From Glutamicibacter arilaitensis Re117 (GTDB lineage: Bacteria > Actinomycetota > Actinomycetes > Actinomycetales > Micrococcaceae): DNA of 64,000 bases. The stretch covers positions 2,542,001 through 2,606,000 of the forward strand of contig NC_014550.1 of assembly GCF_000197735.1 (NCBI RefSeq), given 5' to 3'. The notes under the pieces are model-generated. The model was not told the origin of the DNA. It searched no databases and worked only from the letters and a program-made list of their open reading frames with translations. Positions 41,126-49,870 of the stretch are shown here, piece after piece; positions within the stretch are counted from its first letter, which is position 1, and each line of letters opens with the position of its first letter. The translations under genes and the position numbers were made by a program.

Positions 41126-41334
41126 GGTGGTTCCTTCTGGTCAGTGGTGGGTCGTGGTTGACTCACTTACAGCCTGACCGAGAGGGATACTTTGTATGTC
41201 CTGTCTCAAGACTTTGCGGACACACGATCTCATGACATCGTGGACACGATGTCTCATACCTTCGTGGACATTCGAGACGTGATTTTCTGGCACGCTCAAT
41301 CGCATGCCTAACCCGGTGGTTTCATGGCAGGCGC

Positions 41335-42915
41335 GTCATTAACAGTCATTAAAACGAAAAAGTGATCCGGACTTGGGATAATAGGAGTGTCGAGCTTCTA
41401 TTCCACCGAAATCAAGGATCACCTTTTCAGTGAACCATTCTACCCGAGTTTTCCCTGCCCTCCCGACCCAACTCACCAGCCAAGCCCTGGTCTCCCACGC
41501 TGGCCTGTCGGTGCTCAGCAACTTCCTGAACGCACTGGACTTCCAACGGGTCTGCGAAGACCGTTTCTCCCAGTTCGCGCCAGCCACCGCAGCCCACCGG
41601 CCAGGAAGAATCCTCGGAGCACTGGCGCTCTCGTTGGCCGCCGGCGGCGAACAAGCCACTGACATCGACCAGCTTCGAGCTGCGCCGGACCTCTTCGGCC
41701 CAGTGGCGTCCGATGCCACGGTCAGCAGGTTCATGCACCGGATCAAGGAGCAACCAGAAGCCTTCTCCTACGGGTTCGCCACCATGACCCGGACCCTGCG
41801 TTCCAAAGCCTGGACGGCAGCCGGACCACGCAACCCTGCCCGGCAGGCCACAGCGAACAACCCTCTGATCATCGACATCGATGCCTCCTTAGTGCACGTG
41901 CATTCCGACAAGGAACACAGTGCTGGCACGTATAAAGGCGGGTACGGTTTCTCACCGATGATCGCCATGGCTGACTACGGCAAACCCAACGGCACCGGAG
42001 AAGTCCTCGCGGTGCACCTGCGCCCGGGAAACCGCGGCGCGAATTCAGCGGCCTCGCATATCGAAGTGCTCACCCAGGCCTTGGCCCAGCTGCCGGATGA
42101 TTTCTATGACGAACACGGGAACCTCATAGGCGAGAAGATCCTGGTCCGCACCGATAGCGCCGGCTCCTCCCGCGAGTTCCTGCACCACCTGGACTCGCTG
42201 AGGATCCAGTTCTCCACCTCGTATTCGCTGCCGGTCATCAAGGAACGGTTCATCCGGTGGATCGATGAGAAGAAGTTCTGGGAACCAGCCCTGGACGCTG
42301 ACGGTGTCCAACGTGATAACGCGTGGGTGATCGACGCGAGCAAGGTGATAGAGCTGAAGGACTACCCGCCCGGGACAAGAATCTATTTGCGGGCCGAGCC
42401 CTTGCATCCCGGGGCGAAAGCGAACTTGTTCGATACTGACGGGAACCGTGTCACGGCGTTCTTGACCAATAGCCCGCGGTTCAACGTGGCATTCCTCGAT
42501 GCCCGGCATCGGGCGCGGGGCCGGTGCGAGAACAGGATCAAGACGTTGAAGAATGCGGGGCTGGGCAAGCTGCCGTATTGGTCTTTTGCCGCGAATCAGG
42601 CGTGGGCTGACTTGGCAATGCTCGCACTGAATTTGGTGTCGTGGCTTCAACTTGCTGCGCTGCCTGGTGGCCATGAGGCAGGCTGCTGGGATATGAAGCG
42701 GTGGCGGTACCGGCTATTTTCAATGGCCGGGAAAGTCGTCACCGGCGGTCGGCAGCGCCGGCTGCTGATCCATGAAAGTGCACCAGAAGCGCAACTGCTA
42801 TTCCTGCTTCAACAGAGTATTGGCTTGCTGTTCCATCGGTGGCGGCACGGCGAGTTGGCTGCCTGAACTGGTGGTTGCCCTGTTGCTTCTTTAGTTTTGA
42901 AAGGTCATTTCAGTC
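41335..42915 (+). mobile_element. IS1380-family element (boundaries approximate)
   Basis: Contains one transposase gene. Weak inverted similarity between TTAAAACGAAAAAGTGATC on the left and the complement of the segment near 42890 suggests the ends; the exact edges and duplication were not resolved. Lies inside the left part of IS481-like element 2. Confidence 0.7.
41430..42866 (+). CDS. IS1380 family transposase
   Basis: 478 aa, normal for the family. The DDE core shows LIIDIDASLVHVHSDKEHSA (first Asp, with the IS1380-typical YKGGYGFSPMIA after it), KILVRTDSAGSS (second Asp) and RCENRIKTLKNAGLGKLPYW (late Glu). Appears intact. Confidence 0.95.
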   Translation: MNHSTRVFPALPTQLTSQALVSHAGLSVLSNFLNALDFQRVCEDRFSQFAPATAAHRPGRILGALALSLAAGGEQATDIDQLRAAPDLFGPVASDATVSRFMHRIKEQPEAFSYGFATMTRTLRSKAWTAAGPRNPARQATANNPLIIDIDASLVHVHSDKEHSAGTYKGGYGFSPMIAMADYGKPNGTGEVLAVHLRPGNRGANSAASHIEVLTQALAQLPDDFYDEHGNLIGEKILVRTDSAGSSREFLHHLDSLRIQFSTSYSLPVIKERFIRWIDEKKFWEPALDADGVQRDNAWVIDASKVIELKDYPPGTRIYLRAEPLHPGAKANLFDTDGNRVTAFLTNSPRFNVAFLDARHRARGRCENRIKTLKNAGLGKLPYWSFAANQAWADLAMLALNLVSWLQLAALPGGHEAGCWDMKRWRYRLFSMAGKVVTGGRQRRLLIHESAPEAQLLFLLQQSIGLLFHRWRHGELAA

Positions 42916-42982
42916 CAGGTCGGTGGAGCCTGGCACCCTGCGCTGGTGGTTCAGGCGCTTTTTGTCGTGGGTGGAATCGACG

Positions 42983-43024
42983 ACGGCCACCGGGAATCCT
43001 TTGGTACTGGATTCCGGTGGCCGT
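42983..43024. other. Stem-loop before IS481-like transposase 2
   Basis: ACGGCCACCGGGAATCC pairs with GGATTCCGGTGGCCGT (one bulged G). It sits in the leader of the transposase gene and could block read-through transcription entering from outside. Confidence 0.6.
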
Positions 43025-43077
43025 CAGCGGCCACATGAAAAATTTGGGCTAACGCACTCTCTCCACGCCTGCGCGCG

Positions 43078-44490
43078 ATGATCATCAGTTTCGATCCCAC
43101 ACAGCCCGAGGCCCTGAGCATCAGCGAATTCTGCAAGACCCAGAAAATCTCGCGAAGCATCTTCTACCGCATCCGCGAACGAGCCACACAAGAATCAGCC
43201 GGCGCGCTCCACCCGCGCTCCAGAGCCCCGAAACTACCCTCCAGACGCTACGGTCCCGACGTGATCAACGAACTGGTCTGGATCCGCAAGGAACTCAAGA
43301 ACGACGGCTGGGACTACGGACCGAAGACCATCCATTACGAAGCGACCATCCTGGAAGAATTCCCGGGCGGCCAGATCCCGTCCGTGGCGACCATTGCCAG
43401 GCTGCTGGCCAGTGTGGGGCATGTTGAGCGCAGTCCGCGCAAGCGCCCGAAATCCTCGTACGTCCCCTTCGCGCGCTCTGCTGCCATGGCGTTGTGGCAA
43501 CTCGACGCGTTCGAGTTCAGAACCCATTCTGATCAGGTGGTGACCGTCTACCAGCTCATTGACGATGCGACCCGATTCGACGTGGGCACCAGCGCGTACG
43601 CACGCCACGAGAACAGCGGTGACGCGCAACAGGTGCTCGCACGTGCCATCAATGACTACGGGCCGCCCAAGGAAGTCCTCAGCGATAACTCCAAGGCGTT
43701 CAACCAGCTTCGCGGCGGAACCATCGGCATCGTGGAAGCCTATCTGGCGTCCCAGGGAACCATGCCGATCACGGGGTTGCCGGGCAGGCCGACGACTCAG
43801 GGCAAGAATGAACGTTCGCACCAGACCCTTCAGCAGTTCCTCAAGGCCAACAGGCCGCAAAATCTTACGGACGTGCAGAAGCTGCTTCGACGTTATCGTG
43901 AGCATTATAACCAGCGCCGGCCCCATCAATCCTTGAACCAGGCAACCCCGCAGAAGGCCTGGGAGCTGCTGGAGCACACGCCGGCCGCCGAGCCGATACC
44001 GATGGTGGTGCTGGAAGCGAAGGCCGCTGAATACCTGATGAAGCGTCGAATCGGCAGCTCGGCGGCGAATCGCGCTGACCTTGTCGTTTCGAAAACCGGC
44101 GACATCCTGAAGAAGCTCACGGAGCAGCACGAGCCTGACATGGATCGGGAAAGCCATCAGTTACTGGTGCGGGTCAATAAGGATAACTGCCAAGCCTATT
44201 ATCGGGGCAAGCAGATCTCACTGCCGCAGACCTATGCCGACCGGCAGTTCCTGAGGACCATCACCGAAGACGAATTCATCTTGTCGGATCCCGATACCGC
44301 GGAAGTGGTGCTGAGTTTCCCGTTGCCCATGGTGGCGTTGCGTGTTCATCGGCGGTTTGTGTCCTCGTACTCGATCAGGGGAATTCGCTTGGCGAACCCG
44401 ACAAAGCAGTGGAGCCGGAAGGCCGCCGAGTACCAGGCCCAGTACGAGGCGCGGGAAGAAGACATGCCCGAGGTCTTTGATTATCGGTAG
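43078..44490 (+). CDS. IS481-like transposase 2 (integrase core plus C-terminal barrel)
   Basis: 470 aa from ATG 43078. Comparison with transposase 1 (MSNSLSASIRRQIIEF) shows homologous sequence before this ATG (ANALSPRLRAMIISF), so translation may start at ATT 43042. HTH: LSISEFCKTQKISRSIFYRI. Core: WQLDAFEF, VLSDNSKAF, Glu in GKNERSH, HYNQRRPHQSL. C-terminal beta-barrel: AYYRGKQISLP, VVLSFPLPMVALRV. Complete, so possibly able to mobilise related ends. Confidence 0.92.
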   Translation: MIISFDPTQPEALSISEFCKTQKISRSIFYRIRERATQESAGALHPRSRAPKLPSRRYGPDVINELVWIRKELKNDGWDYGPKTIHYEATILEEFPGGQIPSVATIARLLASVGHVERSPRKRPKSSYVPFARSAAMALWQLDAFEFRTHSDQVVTVYQLIDDATRFDVGTSAYARHENSGDAQQVLARAINDYGPPKEVLSDNSKAFNQLRGGTIGIVEAYLASQGTMPITGLPGRPTTQGKNERSHQTLQQFLKANRPQNLTDVQKLLRRYREHYNQRRPHQSLNQATPQKAWELLEHTPAAEPIPMVVLEAKAAEYLMKRRIGSSAANRADLVVSKTGDILKKLTEQHEPDMDRESHQLLVRVNKDNCQAYYRGKQISLPQTYADRQFLRTITEDEFILSDPDTAEVVLSFPLPMVALRVHRRFVSSYSIRGIRLANPTKQWSRKAAEYQAQYEAREEDMPEVFDYR

Positions 44491-44531
44491 TTGGCTGTTG
44501 CCGGCGGCGCTCGAAGGGGGCCGCCGGTAGC

Positions 44532-44591
44532 TGTGTACGAAGTATTGAGATCCACTGTCCACGAAGTGCTGAGTTTCAGTGTCCACGAAGT
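44532..44591. repeat. 24-bp-phased inverted sites, right part of IS481-like element 2
   Basis: TGTGTACGAAGT 44532, TGTCCACGAAGT 44556, TGTCCACGAAGT 44580. Reverse complements of the left-end sites of the same element type. Confidence 0.8.
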
Positions 44592-44812
44592 CACGAGATT
44601 TCACACCGTTTCGTTGCACAGGTGCTACCAAATGCGTCTGCTATACAACCGAATCTCACCAGCTCGTGGAGAACCAATCTCATGACTTTGTGTGTCCGGA
44701 CCGATAATTAGTGGAGCAGTGCTGGCTACAATCCATGGGATGAAAAAGATTTGATCAGGTTCTAGCAAATGTCACCACATTGGCGGCCGCTTCATTGCAC
44801 TTGTCCAGATTC

Positions 44813-45532
44813 TCACCACTCCTCGTGCCCGAGCGGGGCTTCGTTCAGCTCGTCTCGACGTGCTCGCCAGTCGGGAAGGACCTGGTCCATCAAGGCCACG
44901 AACAACTCACCGTGCCCTCGTTCGCGCAGGTGTGCGAGTTCATGGACGACGATGTACTCTAGGCACCTCGGTTCCTTCTTCGACAATTCTGGGTTGAGCC
45001 AGATTGTCCGTGAAGTGGTGACGCAGGTGCCCCATTTGGTCTTCATCCTGCGTACGACAAACTTGTCCGCCTCGACTCCAAGGATCGACTGCCACTTCTC
45101 CAGCAGCACAGGCACAGCGGCCTTCAGCTCGCGCCGATACCAACGATCGAGGGCCCCGAACCGCCCGGCGGCGTCGGTTCCAGATGGGGTGACCACCCAG
45201 AGCGTATTGCCCTTGGTCTCGACAGCGAACGCACCGCTCGACTTGGAGACGTCGAGGAGATACCGCTGCCCCCACACGAAGTGGGTCTCCCCTGAGACCA
45301 TCTTGCGTTCTGTCTGCCTATCAGCGTTCTGAAACTGAGCCTGCTGACGCTTGATCCAAGAGAGGCGCTGCACGACCGCGAGCCGGATCGCGTCCTCGGT
45401 CGTCCGGTGTGGCGCAGCGACCCGCACGCGGCCCACCGGCGGGTACACGGAGATGTGCATGTTCTTGATGTCCTTGTAGACGACGTCAACGCCAAGCCCC
45501 GCGACCGTCAGGTAGCCGCTAGCGGTACTCAT
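44813..45532 (-). CDS. YgjP/SprT-like zinc metallopeptidase of a type I RM operon
   Basis: 239 aa of the DUF45/WLM class. Zinc motif HELAHLRERGHGELF (HExxH plus later His) at about 195-210, preceded by the family's KTKWGTCVTTSRTIWLNPEL strand. The start ATG at 45532 lies inside the last codons of hsdR (14-base overlap), so it is translated with the restriction genes. Such peptidases are often linked to type I systems; whether it tunes restriction here is inference. Confidence 0.88.
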   Translation of the reverse strand: MSTASGYLTVAGLGVDVVYKDIKNMHISVYPPVGRVRVAAPHRTTEDAIRLAVVQRLSWIKRQQAQFQNADRQTERKMVSGETHFVWGQRYLLDVSKSSGAFAVETKGNTLWVVTPSGTDAAGRFGALDRWYRRELKAAVPVLLEKWQSILGVEADKFVVRRMKTKWGTCVTTSRTIWLNPELSKKEPRCLEYIVVHELAHLRERGHGELFVALMDQVLPDWRARRDELNEAPLGHEEW

Positions 45533-48500
45533 CGTTGTTCTTCAAAAGTTCGATGAACTCCTCCAGGCTGTCCTCGTCGATCCCTGGGAGTTCCTTGCGT
45601 AGCTCACGGGCGAGTGCCCGTTCCTTCATCCTGCCGGCACCTGCGCCGGCCCATCCGTGTTCCTTGCTCGATTGGATCCGGTGATGCAACGCCTCGAAGT
45701 CGACGACCAAGTTGATCGGTCGCCACACGAAGTCCACGATCGCCCGACGCCCAGGCGTGCACGCCCATTCCGGGTAGGCCGTGCCGTCTACGGCTTCTCG
45801 AGTGCCAACCTTCTTCGTCAGCTCGATGAGTTTGCGGAGGTATTCCGCATATTCCTCGGCGTCTTCCTTCTGCTTCTCGATGAGAGCGTCGAGAAGTTCG
45901 GACATATGGTCGTAGTAGCGAGGATTCATCGCGTGCTCGTCCACTATGGTCTTGCGGACGTTATTGATGATCGTCTCTGCAGTGGCCGCGCTACTTCCCC
46001 TAATGCCGGGTGGCAGCGTGTCCTCCGCGTCCTGCCCGCGCTCGACGATCAGATCGACTAAGGTCTTCTCCAAGTCGGCGACTTGTTCGACGGGCTTGGC
46101 GTTGATGTAAGTGTCGAGCAGTTGGCGCATCCCGGCCTCGTACTGTTTCATGTCGATGTTCTCGCCAGCTCCGGCCTCGACCTCACTCCTAACGGCGGCG
46201 TAGTGGGCGACCTCGACCTTAATTGCCGCGATCTCATCAGTTGTGTAGCCGACGGCTTCCTCGTCGCTGGCGACGGCTCCGAAGGCACGTACGAGGGTGG
46301 CAACGGACTTGTAGAGCAGGACGCGCTTGGGTTCGTTGCCCTTGATCTGGCCGGCATTGCCCGGTGTGGAGGCCACGAAGTAGTGCTGGTATTCGAGCGT
46401 TCCCTTGGGTGGTGCGACTGGCTCGCACAAAGCACGGACGGCGTCGAGAGCCTCCACGAGATCCTTGCGGTCCTGCTCGTTGCGATCACTGATCAGTCCG
46501 TCGACATCATCGGCCTCATATTCTCCAAAGGCATCGGAGGTGTAGTCGGTTACGGTCTTGTCCAGTGACTTGAACAGGTCACGGTAGTCCACGATGTACC
46601 CGTAGGTCTTGTCGTCGCCGTCGAGACGATTGACGCGGCAGATTGCTTGGAAAAGGCCGTGGTCACGCATCGACTTGTCGATGTACAGGTACGTCGCACT
46701 CGGCGCGTCAAAGCCGGTCAGGAGTTTGTCGACTACGATGAGCAGCCGCATCTGGCCGGGCTCTTTGATGAACTTCTTCTTGACGTCGGTCTCGAACTCT
46801 TCAACGCGGCCAATGGCTTTGTCAGGGTGCTCGCCAAAGTGGTCGGCAAGCATCTGCAAATAGATCTCGTACTTGCGGATCTCTTCGGTGTCACCCTCGC
46901 CCGCGTCTTCCTTTGAGATCGCGGTCGGGTTGGGCTTGTAGCTGGTGACGATCGCGACCTTGCCCTTGAAGCCGCTCTTCACGAACGCCTCGTAGAAGGT
47001 GCAGGCCTGGTAGACCGAATCGCTCACCAACATGGCATTGCCCCGACCGCTGAGCAACCGTGGCTGGGTCTCCATGTCCATGAGTATGTCCTGGACGATC
47101 TGCGCCGAGCGGGGTGCAGAGGAGAAGACCTTCTGCATGGTGCCCCACTTTTTCTTCAGCCGGGCTTTGGACAGGTCGGTGAGATTACGAGTCTTGGCGT
47201 CGAACCACTTATCGACCGCGGAGTTCCCCTGAAGCTCCTGCTCAACCTTGCGTGCCTCGTATTTCAGGTCGAGAACAACGCCGTCGCGGACGGCCTCGTC
47301 GAACTTGTACGTGTGGATGAACGACCCGAAAGTTTCGATGCTGGTCTTCTTGTCACCCTTGAGAAGCGGCGTACCGGTGAAGCCGATGAACATCGCCCCG
47401 GGCAGAAGGTCCTTCATAATGCCGTGCATCTTGCCGCCCTGCGTGCGGTGGGCTTCGTCGACGAATACGAAGATGTTGCCCTTGGCGGTGTACCCAGCCG
47501 GGATCTGGGTCTTGAGTTCATTCGCGAAGTCCTCGGCATCCTTGTCCCGGGCCCCGTCATTGGTGCCGCGGAACTTGTGCACTAACGAGCACATGAGCGG
47601 CGGGTTGGACGTGTTGAGCATCGCAAGCATGTCCGCGCCCGACTGAGTGCGGACGATCTTCTCGCCGACCCCGGAGAAACCGTCCTCGATCTGCCCATCC
47701 AGTTCGGTGCGGTCGGTGATCACCAGGACGCGGGCATCATGCTGGGTCTCCAGGATCCACTTGGCCAACCACACCATCGTCAGGCTCTTACCCGAGCCCT
47801 GGGTGTGCCAGATGATGCCGCCCTCGCGCTTGGCGATCCGATCCTGCGCGGCCTGGACGCCGAAGTATTGGTTGTGACGTGGGGACTTTTTCACGCCAGC
47901 GTCGTAAACGATGAAGTCGTGGATGATCTCCAGAAAGCGTTCCTTGGAGCACATCTGGGTAAGTGCAAGGTCCAGATCGGCGTGCTCGCCGTCTTCCTTC
48001 CACCGAAGCCAGTACTTCTCGGGGGTTTCGATCACCCCATAGTGCAGGCCGTCCACGTCGTTGCCGGCGAACAGCAGTTGGACGGTGGTGAAGAAGGAAC
48101 GGACAAAGTCTTGGCGCTGGTTGCCGATGTTCTGACGGATGCCGCTGGCGACACTCACCGTTGAGCGTTTCAGTTCGATCACACCCAGCGCGATCCCGTT
48201 GACGTAGAGGACTAGGTCAGGCCGCTTTGTGTGCTCGCCCTTAACCGCGACCTCTTCGGCCACGACGAAGTCGTTGTTCTTGGGGTTCGCCCAGTCAATA
48301 AGATGGACTGCCTGGGTGGTCTCTCCGTCGTCGGTCTTGACCTTTGCGCCGTAGCGAAGCAGCTCGTAGACCTTGCGATTCTGGTCGTATAAGGAAGACC
48401 CTGCACCGAGGGCTGCGGCAGTGTGTAGCTGCTGCACTGTGCGGGTGACTACCACTTCGTCGTAGCCTCGACTGAGGAGATTGGCTCGGAGCCTCGTTTC

Positions 48501-48620
48501 GTCGACGTTACGGTTGTCCCGATCCTTCAGGTTCCCGCCGTAGGCGTAGCCCAGCTTGTCCTGAAAGAGCTTAACCACCCGGTCCTGCGTCTCGCGTTCC
48601 TTCTGGCCGACCGTACTCAT
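45519..48620 (-). CDS. hsdR: Type I restriction enzyme, R subunit
   Basis: 1033 aa. The N-terminal nuclease domain has RPDLVLYVNGIALGVIELKR (D-x-n-E-x-K). The two RecA-like motor domains have Walker A HTQGSGKSLTM, DEAH box FVDEAHRTQGG, motif III GFTGTPLL, and VVDKLLTGFDAP with QAICRVNRL. The C-terminal helical region contacts the methylase. It translocates and cuts unmodified DNA together with HsdM and HsdS. Start ATG overlaps the hsdS stop by four bases. Confidence 0.97.
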   Translation of the reverse strand: MSTVGQKERETQDRVVKLFQDKLGYAYGGNLKDRDNRNVDETRLRANLLSRGYDEVVVTRTVQQLHTAAALGAGSSLYDQNRKVYELLRYGAKVKTDDGETTQAVHLIDWANPKNNDFVVAEEVAVKGEHTKRPDLVLYVNGIALGVIELKRSTVSVASGIRQNIGNQRQDFVRSFFTTVQLLFAGNDVDGLHYGVIETPEKYWLRWKEDGEHADLDLALTQMCSKERFLEIIHDFIVYDAGVKKSPRHNQYFGVQAAQDRIAKREGGIIWHTQGSGKSLTMVWLAKWILETQHDARVLVITDRTELDGQIEDGFSGVGEKIVRTQSGADMLAMLNTSNPPLMCSLVHKFRGTNDGARDKDAEDFANELKTQIPAGYTAKGNIFVFVDEAHRTQGGKMHGIMKDLLPGAMFIGFTGTPLLKGDKKTSIETFGSFIHTYKFDEAVRDGVVLDLKYEARKVEQELQGNSAVDKWFDAKTRNLTDLSKARLKKKWGTMQKVFSSAPRSAQIVQDILMDMETQPRLLSGRGNAMLVSDSVYQACTFYEAFVKSGFKGKVAIVTSYKPNPTAISKEDAGEGDTEEIRKYEIYLQMLADHFGEHPDKAIGRVEEFETDVKKKFIKEPGQMRLLIVVDKLLTGFDAPSATYLYIDKSMRDHGLFQAICRVNRLDGDDKTYGYIVDYRDLFKSLDKTVTDYTSDAFGEYEADDVDGLISDRNEQDRKDLVEALDAVRALCEPVAPPKGTLEYQHYFVASTPGNAGQIKGNEPKRVLLYKSVATLVRAFGAVASDEEAVGYTTDEIAAIKVEVAHYAAVRSEVEAGAGENIDMKQYEAGMRQLLDTYINAKPVEQVADLEKTLVDLIVERGQDAEDTLPPGIRGSSAATAETIINNVRKTIVDEHAMNPRYYDHMSELLDALIEKQKEDAEEYAEYLRKLIELTKKVGTREAVDGTAYPEWACTPGRRAIVDFVWRPINLVVDFEALHHRIQSSKEHGWAGAGAGRMKERALARELRKELPGIDEDSLEEFIELLKNNDEYR

Positions 48621-49870
48621 ACTTCCTCTTTCGTAGGGAGACGAGTGCGTCCCGTCAGCAGCTCCTGCATCATTCCGACCTTTACAGCACGCGCAGACTC
48701 CAGACGACGCTCCAAAGCTTCGATTTCAGCATCTGCGTCCTCCAGGACCTGGGCGATCGCATGCTGCTCGTCGGCCCCGGGCAACGGCAGTTTAAGACTT
48801 GAGATATAACTCCGAGTCGTCGCAAGGACTTTAGTACCGGCAGCCAACCGGAGCAAGGCTGCACGAAAAGCAGGAATAAACTGAATATATGCCTTAAAGC
48901 CGTCTGCTAGCACCGACTTGTCGAACCGTGCAGCAATCGTATGGAGCCCCGGGACGACCCCCTCGGGCGGCACGTCCGAGATTTCCACTGACTTGCCTAC
49001 GCCGTCGGGATCCTCAGATGCATCTGCGAAAACCAAGTCCCCGGGGATCAAACGCCCAGCGCCCGATGCAAGGTGTGATGCAGCCCTCGGCATGAACTCG
49101 CTCGTCGCATCAAGGCGGACCGATTTCCGGGTATGGATGTCGCCGTAGTGGAGATAGCGAAGTGGCGACCCTTGGTCCAGCTGTTCTCGTGACAGTGCAA
49201 CGGAACGAACATATGCCACATGGTCACCTAGAGTGACATTACGCCAATCGCCGGTGAAACCGGGGAGCCGGGTGCGGCCAGTGAGGAGTTCCTGCATCAT
49301 GCCCTGCTTGACGTCAAGCTTCTTCGCAACAATCCGCTTGAGAGACTTCACCAGCGCATCCACATCGTCGAGCGCCGCGGCAATAGCTTCTTGCTCCGCC
49401 AAGTTCGGGATCGGGATCTCAAACTCACCGACCTGTTGCAGCGACAGGTTAGCCTGAGCAGCCTGAACATTGATCTCATTGATTCTCTTGCCTACGGTCG
49501 GCGAACGTAACGCCCAAAGTAAGTACAGAGGCCGAACCAATCCGCGTTTCCTGGAAGGTCGGATGATGGCGAGGGCTTGGTTCGTATTCGCCGGCAACCA
49601 ATCCGGCTCGACTACGGTTGAGCGCCCAAGTGCTCCGGCGATCGAGAACAACACGTCGCCATCAGCGAGCTGCGAACGGGAAAGCTGTCGGTGAGTCTCT
49701 TCGTCAATAAACGCTTCCTTGCCGACTACGTACGTACCATCCTCTTCGAAAGTTTCAACTTTCAGGAATCGCACACCATTTGCTGTAAAATTTCGGCCGA
49801 TACTCGTTGGAGTTGTACCCTTCGTGATGAGCTCACTCAAAGCACGGACGGACACCATCCTCTGGCTCAT
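48617..49870 (-). CDS. hsdS: Type I restriction-modification specificity subunit
   Basis: 417 aa with the two-TRD layout. TRD1 (about 15-150) ends in a conserved coiled coil followed by KQGMMQELLTGRTRLPGF; TRD2 (about 210-360) ends in a second coil and KVGMMQELLTGRTRLPTK. The near-identical repeats give the pseudo-symmetry needed to fit two HsdM. The TRDs set a bipartite recognition site that cannot be read from sequence alone. Overlaps hsdM stop and hsdR start by four bases each. Confidence 0.95.
   Translation of the reverse strand: MSQRMVSVRALSELITKGTTPTSIGRNFTANGVRFLKVETFEEDGTYVVGKEAFIDEETHRQLSRSQLADGDVLFSIAGALGRSTVVEPDWLPANTNQALAIIRPSRKRGLVRPLYLLWALRSPTVGKRINEINVQAAQANLSLQQVGEFEIPIPNLAEQEAIAAALDDVDALVKSLKRIVAKKLDVKQGMMQELLTGRTRLPGFTGDWRNVTLGDHVAYVRSVALSREQLDQGSPLRYLHYGDIHTRKSVRLDATSEFMPRAASHLASGAGRLIPGDLVFADASEDPDGVGKSVEISDVPPEGVVPGLHTIAARFDKSVLADGFKAYIQFIPAFRAALLRLAAGTKVLATTRSYISSLKLPLPGADEQHAIAQVLEDADAEIEALERRLESARAVKVGMMQELLTGRTRLPTKEEV

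Larger units (their letters stand above)
39667..41186 (-). mobile_element. IS3-family element with 4-bp duplication ATAC
   Basis: GTCAAGCTGT and the complement GTCAGGCTGT lie at equal depth (8th base) from the two proposed ends. ATAC occurs at 39663-39666 and 41187-41190 as the likely target duplication. Encodes OrfA and OrfB on the minus strand. Confidence 0.75.
41197..44718 (+). mobile_element. IS481-like element 2, carrying an IS1380 insertion
   Basis: Left terminus TGTCCTGTCTCAAGAC is nearly the same as an end of element 1. Sites at 41211 (ACTTTGCGGACA), 41235 (ACATCGTGGACA) and 41259 (CCTTCGTGGACA) follow the same 14-base offset and 24-base period. On the right, inverted sites lie at 44532, 44556 and 44580. 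The extreme right terminus (placed at 44718 by spacing) is less certain. Confidence 0.7.
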
